Made by a program: the position numbers and the translations under genes
In this document: one piece after another, positions 33,887 to 44,737 of the stretch
Layout: each line of letters starts with the position of its first letter
Position numbering within the stretch: the stretch's first letter is position 1
The notes under the pieces: generated by a model
What the model saw: only the letters and a program-made list of their open reading frames with translations
What the model was told of the DNA's origin: nothing
The model's database searches: none
NCBI GenBank assembly: GCA_003488005.1
Contig: DNND01000104.1
Location: 996 to 63,155, forward strand
Direction of reading: 5' to 3'
Origin: Blastocatellia bacterium
GTDB taxonomy: Bacteria; Acidobacteriota; Blastocatellia; Pyrinomonadales; Pyrinomonadaceae
Length of the DNA: 62,160 nt

Positions 33887-35071
33887 TTAGTCGATCATGT
33901 TGAGCATCGATCCGCTTTCGGAAATTGCATTCAAGGGCATTGCACCGCCCCCGCGTTGCATGAATTCCTCCGCAGCCGTCACGCCTTTGAGCGAAAGCAA
34001 TAGATTGTTCTGATTGGTGGCGAAGGCCAGCCCGTCTTCCAGGCTGACGCGCCCGGTTTCAATCATGTATTTGATGACGGTGTCAAAGTCCTGCATGCCA
34101 TCAAGTTTTCCATCGCGCATTGCGTCGAGCAAAGACTTGCCGTCAGCCTCTCCCGCCTCGACGTATTCGCGAGTGCGCGGACTCGAGCGCAATATTTCAA
34201 CAGCCGCGATGCGGCCGCGCCGATCTGCGCGAGGAATGAGACGCTGAGAAATAATGTAGCGAAACGTTTGGGCCAGGCGAGTGCGAATAACAGCTTCCTC
34301 GTTCTTGGGATAGAGACCTATGATGCGGTCAACCGTTTTCGAAGCATCGATCGTGTGCAGGGTGGAGAGTACGAGGTGCCCCGTCTCCGCCGCTTCCAAA
34401 GCAATTTCGGTGGTTTCAAAGTCGCGCATTTCCCCGATCAGAATTACTTTCGGTGCCTGGCGCAACGTTGCGCGCAGCGCTGAAGGAAAGTCGCGCGTGT
34501 CTTGTCCAACTTCACGTTGATTAATCGTCGAGCTCTTATGCGAATGGAGGTATTCGATTGGATCTTCGATAGTCACGACGTGGTAATGCTTCTTTTCGTT
34601 GATCAGGTCAATGATCGCAGCTTGGGTGGAGCTCTTTCCGGAACCGGTTGGACCAGTCATCAAGACCAGGCCGTTTCTCAGTTCGGCAATCTCCGCCAAT
34701 TGCCCGGGAAGACCCAACGACTTGATCGTCGGAATGTCTGTGGGAATCACGCGCATGACGATTGAATAGACACCGCGCTGTTGAAAAATATTGACGCGAA
34801 AGCGCGCGCGTGAAGGAAGCGAGTAACTGAGGTCGGCAGTACCCGTGCGCGCGAGTCGTTCGGCGGCATCAGGATTACCATGCATGAGCGCCATCGCGAT
34901 GATCTCAGTTTGATAGGGTGTCAGTTTCTGCATCCCCAAAGGCTGCACCGGCGTGAGCTTGCCGTTAACTTCCACTTGGGGAAGCTGGCCGACGGAGAAG
35001 TTCAGATCACTGATCTTCTCAGAGACGAGCAGCATTCGCTCGATGATGGGCGGCAGATCGAAGAAACTCAT
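33887..35071 (-). CDS. pilT: Type IV pilus retraction ATPase, PilT/PilU family
   Basis: 394 residues. Hexameric secretion ATPase: Walker A GPTGSGKS (140-147), Asp-box TIEDPIEYLH, atypical Walker B LIGEMRDFET (with E214), His-box STLHTIDASKTVDR. N-terminal PAS-like half and RAxLRVN segment are family typical. It powers pilus depolymerisation and twitching motility. The usual AIRNLIRE motif is not conserved as such (SLLDAMRDGKL), which is nearer PilU than PilT. Located downstream of thiE and upstream of the receiver-like gene. The pilus assembly genes lie 4-7 kb away on the same strand. Confidence 0.9.
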   Translation of the reverse strand: MSFFDLPPIIERMLLVSEKISDLNFSVGQLPQVEVNGKLTPVQPLGMQKLTPYQTEIIAMALMHGNPDAAERLARTGTADLSYSLPSRARFRVNIFQQRGVYSIVMRVIPTDIPTIKSLGLPGQLAEIAELRNGLVLMTGPTGSGKSSTQAAIIDLINEKKHYHVVTIEDPIEYLHSHKSSTINQREVGQDTRDFPSALRATLRQAPKVILIGEMRDFETTEIALEAAETGHLVLSTLHTIDASKTVDRIIGLYPKNEEAVIRTRLAQTFRYIISQRLIPRADRRGRIAAVEILRSSPRTREYVEAGEADGKSLLDAMRDGKLDGMQDFDTVIKYMIETGRVSLEDGLAFATNQNNLLLSLKGVTAAEEFMQRGGGAMPLNAISESGSMLNMID

Positions 35072-35236
35072 TTAGTTGTAACCCCGGAAGAAACTGAAGA
35101 ATCGCGTCGGGCGGGAGGGCATCCACTTAAGGGTACCCGGTTGGCGCAGTAATTCTCGCGCACAACACTGTCAAACGCAAGCAAAATATGTTGCCCCGCG
35201 GGTCTATTCGGCGTTTTTATAAGATTGCTTTGGACA

Positions 35237-35849
35237 TTAACGGGCCCAGAGGTCGCTGATTAACGCTACAGCGTCGGCGCCCGCGGCCATAAGGGAGTTT
35301 CGATTGGCTGCGTCAACGCCGCCAATGGCCACCAAGGGAATTCCCGGAACGGCGTGCCGAACGGCGGTGAGTCCTGCCAGACCGACGGGGGGATTTGAGC
35401 TGGCTTTAGTATAGGTTGGGAAGATTGGGCCGATAGCCAGGTAATTGATGGGCAGCCGTGCTGCTTGCTGGGCCTGCGCCAGATTGTGGGTGGAAAAGCC
35501 AATGATTACATCATTGCCAAGCAAGCGGCGCGCGGCCTCAACCGGAAGATCATCCTGCCCGAGGTGTACACCATCAGCATTAACGGCAATTGCGATGTCA
35601 ACACGGTCATTTATTATTATCTTGATGCCGTGATGACGCGCTACCAACATCGCTTGCTTGGCCTCACGATGGAACTCGCTGGAAGAGAGATTCTTTTCCC
35701 GTAATTGGATGATTGTCATCCCTCGCTTCGCGAACTCGGCCACCTGCTCAGCATGTGAACGTCCGGACAACAATTGGTCCGTAATTGGGTAGGTTCGAGT
35801 CGCGTCGAGCGAATCCAGGAAAGCTGAGGTCACGATTGCATCAAATCTC

Positions 35850-35878
<29 letters not shown>
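35237..35878 (-). CDS. thiE: Thiamine-phosphate synthase
   Basis: 213 residues. Joins HMP-PP and thiazole phosphate into thiamine monophosphate. Family marks: IIQLREKNL, IIINDRVDIAIAVNADGVHL, GQDDLPVEAARRLLG, GFSTHNLAQA, YLAIGPIFPTYTK and VAIGGVDAAN. The start overlaps the end of typA by 29 bp, so translational coupling is likely; an internal start would remove the first 22 residues only. No other thi gene is nearby. Confidence 0.92.
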
Positions 35879-37667
<1,789 letters not shown>

Positions 37668-37816
37668 TAATCCTACCCGCGACTTCACTACACAGTTTCA
37701 AATTTCCCTTCAGGGCGAAACCATGAATGTTACCACCTGATCGATAATAACTCCCGTGCCGGGAGACAGGTTCGCTTTATTGGGAAGAACAAGACAGCGA
37801 ATCTCACCACGAGGAT

Positions 37817-38281
37817 CTAGATCGACAGCAAGCCACCAGTCTGACGAAGGGCCTCGTACAGTACGATTCCGACAGCCGTTGCCAGGTTCAGGCTACGGAC
37901 CTTCGCGTTTGGCATCGGTATGGTCAGGCACCGATCCCAGTTTGCAGCGAGCACCGATTCGGGCAAGCCACGCGTTTCGCGGCCAAAGACGAGGCAGTCG
38001 TCAGGCAGAAAAGCCCAATCTGTGTAACTCCTTGCTGCCTTGGTGGTGAGATAAAGAAAGCGAGCTTGGGGAAGTGATTCGTGCAGATCCGAAAGAGTTG
38101 GGTGCCGGCTCAGTATCACCTGCGGCCAATAATCGAGACCTGCCCGGCGCACTGCCCTATCATCCAAGCGAAAGCCGGTAGCCCCGATGATATGAAGTGG
38201 AACATTAGTCGCGGCACAAAGCCGCGCGATGTTTCCCGTGTTGGGTGGAATCTCAGGCTCAAGAAGTGCGACGCGAATCAT
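37817..38281 (-). CDS. trmL: tRNA (cytidine/uridine-34-2'-O)-methyltransferase TrmL
   Basis: 154 residues, full length for TrmL. SPOUT trefoil-knot signatures: LLEPEIPPNTGNIARLCAA at the start, LVFGRETRGLP for SAM and IPMPNAKVRSLNLATAVGIV in the knot. It methylates the wobble ribose of tRNA-Leu. It lies 149 bp upstream of typA on the same strand, with no repeats between. Confidence 0.93.
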   Translation of the reverse strand: MIRVALLEPEIPPNTGNIARLCAATNVPLHIIGATGFRLDDRAVRRAGLDYWPQVILSRHPTLSDLHESLPQARFLYLTTKAARSYTDWAFLPDDCLVFGRETRGLPESVLAANWDRCLTIPMPNAKVRSLNLATAVGIVLYEALRQTGGLLSI

Positions 38282-38334
38282 CGGTGATGCTGCGGTCAGT
38301 AGAGGAATGCTTCCACGCGGTTAGGATCTTAATG

Positions 38335-38386
38335 CAAAATACAAAAGGAACGACGAGATTCGCTTGAAGTGCTCGTCGTTCCTTTT
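38335..38386 (-). terminator. Strong hairpin terminator behind the H1-like peptide gene
   Basis: A perfect 15-bp stem, AAAAGGAACGACGAG (38343-38357) with its complement at 38372-38386, and a 14-nt loop. On the minus strand TTTT closes the stem and TATTTTG follows. It lies about 70 bp behind the lysine-repeat gene and in front of trmL, and is near-symmetric, so it may act on both strands. Confidence 0.8.
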
Positions 38387-38458
38387 GAAAGGCCCTGCTG
38401 GCCTGTTGAAATTTGTGTGCGCCAGTTGGAGGTTGCTGTTCTACCGTCGAAGACCGAA

Positions 38459-38551
38459 CTATCTCTTCTTGGCTGCCTTCTTGCCGCCCTTCTTGGCTGC
38501 TTTCTTTCCACCTTTTTTCGCTGACTTCTTTCCACCTTTTTTAGTTGCCAT
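38459..38551 (-). CDS. Histone H1-like lysine-repeat peptide
   Basis: A 30-residue frame with a textbook ribosome site (AAGGAG, 8 bp before ATG): MATKKGGKKSAKKGGKKAAK and on to KKR. It is built of the unit (S/A)AKKGGKK, about half Lys, no acidic residue. Such Ala/Lys/Gly repeats resemble the C-tail of histone H1 and bacterial H1-like DNA compaction proteins. Its own terminator follows. Nonspecific nucleic-acid binding is the likely activity. I infer a real gene from the ribosome site, repeat pattern and terminator; the 15-nt repeat period of the DNA agrees with the protein unit. Confidence 0.75.
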   Translation of the reverse strand: MATKKGGKKSAKKGGKKAAKKGGKKAAKKR

Positions 38552-38899
38552 TCTGTTTGCTCCTTCGTTTCAAAAATTTTTAGGGTTTAGGTCTTAACCA
38601 CAAGATACTGTGCTTACTTCTCTCTTGTGGGCTAGAGTAAACGGCGCACAACATCTTGCTATATAAACGGAAACGCCCGCGATGTCAACAACTTATTACA
38701 GCTTCGGGTGAAAAATAATTTGGCGCTGCGAGTGCTGGCGAAGGTGATCAGCGGTCCGAGATCACTTTCTCGTCATCGCATTCCGATAAAAACGAGAACG
38801 CATTCATGGACGCTCTCGCGATCATGTTGGCCCATACACGATGTCTGATCCTGCGTATGAAGTGAGGTTGAAATTTGATCTCTGATTGCGGTGATTCAG
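38552..38899. other. Intergenic, presumed promoter region
   Basis: About 350 bp with no open frame of note on either strand. It is more AT-rich than the surroundings (for example CTATATAAACGG near 38660). It would contain the promoter of the H1-like peptide gene and the end of the pilus gene group. No tRNA-like fold or repeat seen. Confidence 0.5.
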
Positions 38900-39610
38900 C
38901 TATCGTAAAAAAGGAGTGAAGATCCAGCCATCGTGATGATCGATGCCGTAATAGAAAAGCACTGCATTAGTTTTGTCCTGGCTGCTCACGCCAAGGAAGG
39001 GTCCGGAACTATTACCCGAGTTACTTGAGGACGACGGCGTGGGCGTGCCACTTGGATTTGGCAATGCAACCGGAACCATAAGTGGCTCTGCTACTTTGAG
39101 TTGCGGGTCTCTGGTCTCGGGCCGCACATTTTGCGCAAACGACATTACAGAGCGCACGAAGTCTGTTAACTCGTTCGAACGAGGTCTAACCATCTGCCAC
39201 TCGCCGGACCCTGACAACGGATCCCGCGCAGCTGAGTGACGAAGAATTTGCACCTTCTTGGCGTTGACCGACAAGCCCTCAGTCAGATCGTCCATCGATG
39301 AAGGCAATCCAAGATCTCCAGTAACGCCTCTCGAAACTTTGTAGGAATAGTAAAGACGAATGGCTTCTGCAACTTCTTCGCCGCGGAAGATCGCTTCCTT
39401 TTCTCTCTCACGTCGCCCTTGTTGTTGGAGACTTGGAGCCGCCGCGGCTGCGAACAGCGCCAGGATCGTCATCAGCGCCAGCAAGGCAACCAGGGTGTAA
39501 CCGCGCTCGGCGTAGCGACTGAGGCTCGGACACTCGCACGATCTCTCCGCAGCAGCGCCTGAGCGCCCTGTCCATATATAGTGGTGTGGTCCATGGCTAC
39601 GGTTGGTCAT
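38900..39610 (-). CDS. Type IV pilin-like / pseudopilin protein
   Basis: 236 residues from the ATG at 39610, which overlaps the upstream gene by 14 bp. Prepilin motif ERG-YTLVALLALMTILALF: cleavage after G37, with Tyr at +1, and Ala at +5 where major pilins have Glu. The leader of 37 residues is unusually long. The mature part has the helical stalk (QQQGRREREKEAIFRGEEVA) and a globular domain with low-complexity Ser/Asn at about 190-215 and an aromatic end. Lack of Glu5 is typical of minor tip pseudopilins such as GspK. It closes the PilN-PilO-PilP-like gene series. Confidence 0.78.
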   Translation of the reverse strand: MTNRSHGPHHYIWTGRSGAAAERSCECPSLSRYAERGYTLVALLALMTILALFAAAAAPSLQQQGRREREKEAIFRGEEVAEAIRLYYSYKVSRGVTGDLGLPSSMDDLTEGLSVNAKKVQILRHSAARDPLSGSGEWQMVRPRSNELTDFVRSVMSFAQNVRPETRDPQLKVAEPLMVPVALPNPSGTPTPSSSSNSGNSSGPFLGVSSQDKTNAVLFYYGIDHHDGWIFTPFLR

Positions 39611-40514
39611 CGTCGCTATCAGGCCGGGGCGTAGGTCTTTGCGCCGGGCTTCCTTTCTCACCCGACACCGAGAACGCCACAGTGTGTTTGATCTTCAGAT
39701 TAGTATCAACCAGCACCAGTTCCTTTTCTGAGATGCTGGTTACGCGAAATCTTCCGCCGAGAAGATCTCCACGCTGTACGTTCAAAGTCTCTTTCGATCC
39801 TTTGTCTTGTAGGATGGCGGTGTCGATATACCGTCGCGTTCCGATAATCCCGACGTAGTTGTAGTTGGGCGTCGGCGGAGCATTCACTGCCAGCGTGATG
39901 GCGTTCGAATAGAGTTTGCCGTCGGCCGAGCGTGTCATCACCTGACGCGAACCGGCGTTGGCGATCAGGCTGGCCGGCACGGTCGCCGATAGTTGCTGAG
40001 GACTTAAGTAGCGCGTAGGCAATTCGGTGTTGTCAATTACTATCCGCATTTGAGGGGTAAACTTATCGCCGGCAACTTCCAGCGTGAAGTCGGCGGTTCG
40101 CGCGTAGGTGCTGGCAGGTGACAGGCTTGCAAGCAAAACCGGAGGCGTCGGCGTGGGCGTAGGAGTTGGCACGGAAGCAGCCGCTACGGGTGTCGGAGGC
40201 GGCTCATAGTAGGCAAATATGTTGCGCTTTGCTTCCGCAACAGCCGGCACCGAGCTTTCCCATCTAACTGGCTGCAGGCGGTCAAGAAGGTTTTGGTTCA
40301 CCTCTGTTAAAGACGCCGGCGCGGGCTGAGTCGAAACTAATCTATTGTCGCTGGGCGAAGCAGTAGCAAGTGGAGGGCGTCGCGTGACTTGTTGAGAGCT
40401 ACCCCCAAATCCGAAGAAGGTCCACCAAAGCAGCAACAGGGCAACGATTCCGAGTGCGCCCGCCACGAGCAGCTTCTTGCGTTCAGCTGGATTTTGGATA
40501 TCGCTAAATTGCAT
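39597..40514 (-). CDS. PilP-like pilus assembly protein with TIG-type domain
   Basis: 305 residues from the ATG at 40514. An N-terminal transmembrane helix (about 18-36), a Pro/Thr linker (PTPTPTPP near 125), an IPT/TIG-like beta domain (about 130-215: LASLSPASTYARTADFTLEV ...) and a C-terminal PilP/GspC-like small domain (YVGIIGTRRYIDTAILQDKG and VTSISEKELVLV). By position behind PilO it takes the PilP place (a periplasmic link to the secretin), although PilP proper is a lipoprotein. TIG in this place is unusual. GTG at 40520 is an alternative start. Confidence 0.65.
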   Translation of the reverse strand: MQFSDIQNPAERKKLLVAGALGIVALLLLWWTFFGFGGSSQQVTRRPPLATASPSDNRLVSTQPAPASLTEVNQNLLDRLQPVRWESSVPAVAEAKRNIFAYYEPPPTPVAAASVPTPTPTPTPPVLLASLSPASTYARTADFTLEVAGDKFTPQMRIVIDNTELPTRYLSPQQLSATVPASLIANAGSRQVMTRSADGKLYSNAITLAVNAPPTPNYNYVGIIGTRRYIDTAILQDKGSKETLNVQRGDLLGGRFRVTSISEKELVLVDTNLKIKHTVAFSVSGEKGSPAQRPTPRPDSDDDQP

Positions 40515-40532
40515 GGTCACAAACGAACCGTT

Positions 40533-41267
40533 CTAATCGCCCGAAATATTTTCCGCGCCAGCGCGCTGAAAATAAGTGGTCATCTCAAGGCGCAGACTCA
40601 CCAAAGATGTTCCTGAGCTTCCGGTGTCCGAAGCGCCGCTGGATTCGGTGGCCCGTTCCAGCTCAACCGTATTGATAACTACGAACTGCTTACTTGTCTC
40701 TATGTCACGCACAAAGCGGCGCAGATTCTGATAAGGGCCTTCAACCGTGACGCTAATGGCGATGCCCGGATAAATACTTTGCCACTTGGTATTCGCAGCT
40801 CTGGACCCGGGACTCGCCTTTGACCCTACCGGTTCAAGCGGCGTGTAGCTTGGCCCCGAAGTATTTCGCAAACCGTTCTTGCGAATAAGACTATTGAGAC
40901 TGTCATACAATCCCATGCGCCCACGATTTTCGTCTACCAGTCCAGCAGTCTCGAACGCCTCAAGACTTTGCGTGATGCCGTGAACAGTTGCGTCGATACT
41001 TTGTCCACGCGCGAGCAAGTCCTGCGAATTTCTTAACTGGCTTTGGAGACGTGCTCGTTCCAGCTCAAGCGCGGCGCGGCGAGAGCGAGCCGGGACAAGA
41101 AAATAAAGGTACGAAACGACCACCAGCAGCAGAATCAACAAAGCGCCGGCAAGTCCAATAATCTCAGCCAAGCCGAAAACGCCAGACTGGCGTGAGACGC
41201 GCAAGTTACTGAAGCGCGCACGAAATTGGCTCTTCTGAGTCGATGGCGACGGCAGTTGCTGGCTCAT
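40533..41267 (-). CDS. PilO-like pilus inner-membrane protein
   Basis: 244 residues. A basic N-terminus, one transmembrane helix (about 32-54), a coiled coil (ARSRRAALELERARLQSQLR) and a ferredoxin-like domain (YPGIAISVTVEGPYQNLRRF, FVVINTVELERA). This is the PilO pattern. PilO pairs with PilN to form the periplasmic alignment complex. Its ATG overlaps the upstream PilN-like stop (ATGA), so the two are translationally coupled. Confidence 0.82.
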   Translation of the reverse strand: MSQQLPSPSTQKSQFRARFSNLRVSRQSGVFGLAEIIGLAGALLILLLVVVSYLYFLVPARSRRAALELERARLQSQLRNSQDLLARGQSIDATVHGITQSLEAFETAGLVDENRGRMGLYDSLNSLIRKNGLRNTSGPSYTPLEPVGSKASPGSRAANTKWQSIYPGIAISVTVEGPYQNLRRFVRDIETSKQFVVINTVELERATESSGASDTGSSGTSLVSLRLEMTTYFQRAGAENISGD

Positions 41268-41890
41268 TTGGTTCTCTTTAATTCTCCGGCGTTGGAAGCA
41301 ATCGCGTTGGTTGCTGTTGCGGCTCCGGCTCGCGGTCGGTAGGTCACGGCCAACTCATATTCGGCGCCGCTTTCGCCTCGACCACGTTGTAGATTCTGCG
41401 TGCGCAGCTCCGAATGAAACACTCCCGCGCGGTCCATTTCCGCGATCATGTCGGTCACAATTGCAGGCGTCTTTGCCACCACCGTCAGATCCAACTCTGC
41501 CAAGGTTTCGTCTCCTCGAGTAACGACGCGCCGTACGGCAATACTCTTGACACGAACCGAACCGGGCAAGGCTGATTCCAAATCCGCAAACAAACGCGAC
41601 CACGAGAAATGCTTTCGATCGACCAGCGCGTGGGCTGCATCCAGTCTCTGCAGTTGCTCAGAAGTGAGCGAGTTCTTGACGGTTTCGGCTTGGGCGCGCA
41701 ATGCCTGCTCCTGGAGGCCCAGATTATTGATGTCCTTCTGAACCGCATTCGCTTGCGCATTTGCCTCTCGCGTCGCGCGCACGATGAAAATAAGGCTAAT
41801 GAGCGACACGAAAATCACCGCCGCGGTGATCATCCACGGCAGTGCGCGATTGTTGAACGGCCGGCTTGCCAGGTTTAATTTCGTCGGCAC
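41264..41890 (-). CDS. PilN-like pilus inner-membrane protein
   Basis: 208 residues from a GTG at 41890, giving the PilN-type start (MPTKLNLASRPFNNRALPWM) right before the transmembrane helix (about 20-42). A coiled-coil region (ANAQANAVQKDINNLGLQEQ) and a ferredoxin-like domain (PGSVRVKSIAVRR, ELDLTVVAKTPAIVTDMIAE) follow. An upstream in-frame start at 42016 would add 42 residues without family match. PilN normally binds cytoplasmic PilM through its N-terminus; no pilM is present nearby. Confidence 0.8.
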   Translation of the reverse strand: MPTKLNLASRPFNNRALPWMITAAVIFVSLISLIFIVRATREANAQANAVQKDINNLGLQEQALRAQAETVKNSLTSEQLQRLDAAHALVDRKHFSWSRLFADLESALPGSVRVKSIAVRRVVTRGDETLAELDLTVVAKTPAIVTDMIAEMDRAGVFHSELRTQNLQRGRGESGAEYELAVTYRPRAGAATATNAIASNAGELKRTK

Positions 41891-42052
41891 GAATAGCCTT
41901 TCCAGTCCTTTTGAGGAGTGTGATGCGGACTTTGCTGCTGAAGGATACACGCCACGCTTAAGAGCGTGCAACCGGTCATGAAAAAAGCCGCGGCCCGCAC
42001 GGTTACACGCCCGCATGCCCCCGATGTTTCAAAAAACCGTGATAGCGACTGG

Positions 42053-43048
42053 CTAAGACAGGCGGCGAGCAGGTAGTGGGCCTTCAGTAATCGCGAGTGA
42101 TGGGCGATAAGCGCAGCTACGATTTCGGCCGGCGCGTTTTGCCCGATAAAGAGCAGAATCGGCAAGCTCGACAAGTTGAATTGGATCCGTTGCATCATCC
42201 GGAAATGCAGCCACGCCGATGCTGATTGTGATGCGGTGCGTGGCCGCCGTTTCGGGCGAGTCCTGCCGAGTTGCAGAGAATTCGTAGTCAGCAATGGCGG
42301 CGCGAACGCGTTCGGCGGCGACCAGCCCCTGCGCGTAGTTGGCATCAAGTAAAAAGGCGGCAAACTCCTCGCCGCCAAAGCGGGACGCAACATCACCCGC
42401 CCGCAACGCCTGCTTTATCAGGTGGCCGGTTTTTTCGAGTGTTTTGCTGCCCACCAAATGGCCATAGGTGTCGTTAACTTCTTTGAAGTGATCAAGGTCC
42501 ATCATCAAAACACAGAATGGGCGGGCTTCGGCTTGCGCGCGCGCGGCTTCACGCCGTAGTTCGGAAAAGAAGGATTTGCTGGTGAGCAGGCCAGTCAACT
42601 CGTCGTGGGCCAGGAGCCGATGGATTTGCTGTTGAAACTCACGGTCGATTTCATCCAGCATGTCAAACCTGAAGAGATGATCGCCAATTACGATCTTATC
42701 GCCGTCGTTGAGTGGCGCTTCGGTAATCAACTCTCCGTTGAGTAAAGTCCCGTTTGTCGAGCTTAGATCTGTTATCGAGTAGACGGTTTCATGGGTCCGC
42801 TTGTCGAGTATGCTGTTGACGCGCGCGTGCAGCCGCGATGCTCGCAGATCATTAATGCGCACATCAGCTTCCAGCGCTCGTCCAATTGTGACCTGGCTGC
42901 GTTCAAGCGGAATGGGAACAGCCATTAGTTCACCCCGCAATGAAACCAGAGCGGGCCGGCGTTCTTTTTGAATGGCCTTTGCGCTGGCTGCCGGGCGGCG
43001 AGTTTCGGTTTGGCCGGACGAGTCTTCGTTATTATTTTGACTGGGCAT
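42053..43048 (-). CDS. FHA-GGDEF diguanylate cyclase
   Basis: 331 residues. A FHA domain (about 50-125; IGRALEADVRINDLRASRLH, SSTNGTLLNG) binds phosphothreonine. The GGDEF domain (about 145-315) has HDELTGLLTS, MMDLDHFKEVNDTYGH, the active-site GGEEF (225-229) and an intact inhibitory I-site R216-A-G-D219. It makes c-di-GMP from two GTP. FHA coupling suggests control by a Ser/Thr kinase, and one is in this window (13.5-15.6 kb), though a link is not shown. It lies 160 bp upstream of the PilN-like gene on the same strand, consistent with pilus control. Confidence 0.93.
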   Translation of the reverse strand: MPSQNNNEDSSGQTETRRPAASAKAIQKERRPALVSLRGELMAVPIPLERSQVTIGRALEADVRINDLRASRLHARVNSILDKRTHETVYSITDLSSTNGTLLNGELITEAPLNDGDKIVIGDHLFRFDMLDEIDREFQQQIHRLLAHDELTGLLTSKSFFSELRREAARAQAEARPFCVLMMDLDHFKEVNDTYGHLVGSKTLEKTGHLIKQALRAGDVASRFGGEEFAAFLLDANYAQGLVAAERVRAAIADYEFSATRQDSPETAATHRITISIGVAAFPDDATDPIQLVELADSALYRAKRAGRNRSCAYRPSLAITEGPLPARRLS

Positions 43049-43299
43049 CGAGTCTGGGCTTCGCTCACGCTCTGGGGACTACGTTTCGCTATACTACCAA
43101 GGTCGCTGCATCTTATCTCGCGGTTGATAACGGAGCAATCAAATACCATGAATGAACGCTGATGGTTGTATTGCCTGGCACCAGCCGAAGGCCTTCTTGT
43201 GACCGCTGCGCGTTACTCCTATAATCGACAAACGGATAAGTTTCAGTTGCGCATCGTCGTGGACCGTCGCTGTTGGAGAGATTTACAAAGGACTTCTGA
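43049..43299. other. Divergent promoter region, nothing else recognised
   Basis: About 250 bp between the divergent diguanylate cyclase and ribA genes. No open frame with a ribosome site. AAAGGACTTCTGA just before 43300 is the ribA ribosome site. Promoter sequence is not clear by eye. Confidence 0.4.
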
Positions 43300-43941
43300 G
43301 TGAAGGAACAAGTAACCACCGCCTGTGATGAGGCTGAACGACCGCTCTCGATCGAGCGCGTTGCGGTAGCCCATTTACCGACTGAATGGGGCGATTTTAA
43401 GATTGCCGGTTATCGCTCGCTGACGAGTAATGAAGAGTTTGTTGCGTTATTTAAAGGAGAAATGCGACGCGAAGTGCCGACGCTGGTGCGCATTCACTCG
43501 CAGTGTTTGACCGGCGACGTCTTTGGATCCAACAAGTGTGATTGTGGCCCTCAGTTGCACCAAACGATGCGCATGATTGAACTCGAAGGCCGTGGCGCAA
43601 TCGTCTACCAACAGCAGGAAGGCCGCGGCATTGGAATCCTGAATAAGATTCGCGCCTATGCACTTCAGGATGAGGGCGCTGACACGGTTGAAGCAAACGA
43701 GCAATTGGGTTTGGCCGTCGACTTACGCGAATATAAGCAGTGTGCGGAGATTCTGTTTGACCTGGGCCTTTGCCAGGTGAAGGTGATTTCAAACAACCCG
43801 CTCAAGTTGCGCGCGCTTGAGGAAGCTGGTTTGCGGATTGTCGAACGCGTTTCAATTCAGGTTGAGCCTACCGAAAACGCCGAAAATTATTTGCGAACTA
43901 AGAAGCAAAAACTGGGACACCTGCTCGAGTTCGAGAATTAA
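43300..43941 (+). CDS. ribA: GTP cyclohydrolase II
   Basis: 213 residues starting with GTG behind AAAGGACTTCTGA. First committed step of riboflavin synthesis: GTP to diaminohydroxyphosphoribosylaminopyrimidine. Zinc ligands C69, C80 and C82 sit in RIHSQCLTGDVFGSNKCDCG, the catalytic region in QQEGRGIGILNKI, and the end VSNNPLKLRALEEAGL-like (here ISNNPLKL). Stand-alone form without the RibB half. A minus-strand gene follows convergently. Confidence 0.95.
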   Translation: MKEQVTTACDEAERPLSIERVAVAHLPTEWGDFKIAGYRSLTSNEEFVALFKGEMRREVPTLVRIHSQCLTGDVFGSNKCDCGPQLHQTMRMIELEGRGAIVYQQQEGRGIGILNKIRAYALQDEGADTVEANEQLGLAVDLREYKQCAEILFDLGLCQVKVISNNPLKLRALEEAGLRIVERVSIQVEPTENAENYLRTKKQKLGHLLEFEN

Positions 43942-43981
43942 CCATTACCACCTTCACTCGCTGCGACCAAAGCCAAACAAA

Positions 43982-44611
43982 TTACTTCTGAGGACGTTCT
44001 ACTTTGTTAAGTCTGACCGCTGTCTTCTTAAGATCGTCCGCAAAGCCAATAATAATCTCAAGATCCCGCCTGGCGTCACTGCCTTGCCTAACCTCAATCG
44101 TATTTGGCTTCTGAAATAGAGGATTTGATACGAAGCTCATTATGGTTCGGTCAAGGACCAATAAGGCAGCACGAAATTCGCCAGAATTCGTAATCGCCCG
44201 GCTGGCGAAAGATTGCTCCCCATTCTTCGCTTGTGGCAGATTCAGATTCAATCGGAGCCGCGAGGCTTTGGCGCGAATATGGGAAACCATGTCTGAAATA
44301 AAACCATAATCGATGTCTTTCTTAGACCAGGTCTCAGACATCATCTTGTTATTCAATACCTGGAGTTCTTTAAAGTCGGCTCCAATCTGTTTTAGCGCCA
44401 ACTGCCGCGAGGCATTCTCCTCGCGACTTGCAGGCAGGAGTTTGTATTCCAACTGCTGCTCCATATCTTTCCGTTGGATGGCGCGCATAGCGTCTCGCGC
44501 AGTCGATACCGGACGTTGAGCGTAAGCTTCGTTAGTTCCAATTGCCAGGATCACCAACAGTGGCCCAGCCAAACTAAATCGTGAGCTGAGCAGAATTTTC
44601 GCGAGACGCAT
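43982..44611 (-). CDS. Secreted helical protein, unknown
   Basis: 209 residues with a signal peptide (MRLAKILLSSRFSLAGPLLV... to about AYAQ at 32). The mature part is Lys/Arg/Gln-rich and alpha-helical, no Cys. No family recognised. It is convergent with ribA and 127 bp in front of the TonB-receptor terminator; GGAGG lies 8 bp before the ATG. Confidence 0.65.
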   Translation of the reverse strand: MRLAKILLSSRFSLAGPLLVILAIGTNEAYAQRPVSTARDAMRAIQRKDMEQQLEYKLLPASREENASRQLALKQIGADFKELQVLNNKMMSETWSKKDIDYGFISDMVSHIRAKASRLRLNLNLPQAKNGEQSFASRAITNSGEFRAALLVLDRTIMSFVSNPLFQKPNTIEVRQGSDARRDLEIIIGFADDLKKTAVRLNKVERPQK

Positions 44612-44665
44612 TGGCCAGCCTCCTTAAGATCTAAGGTACGTACGGCGGGGCTTCCAGGAGAACTT

Positions 44666-44703
44666 GAAAAAAATAAGGTGGCGGAATTATATCCGCCACC
44701 TTA
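44666..44703 (-). terminator. Terminator of the TonB-dependent receptor gene
   Basis: Perfect 12-bp stem, TAAGGTGGCGGA (44674-44685) with TCCGCCACCTTA (44692-44703), 6-nt loop. On the minus strand it is followed by TTATTTTTTT. It lies 34 bp behind the stop at 44738. Confidence 0.92.
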
Positions 44704-44737
44704 GCCAAAGTGTAAACCGCGAGAGTGGAAAAGTGGC

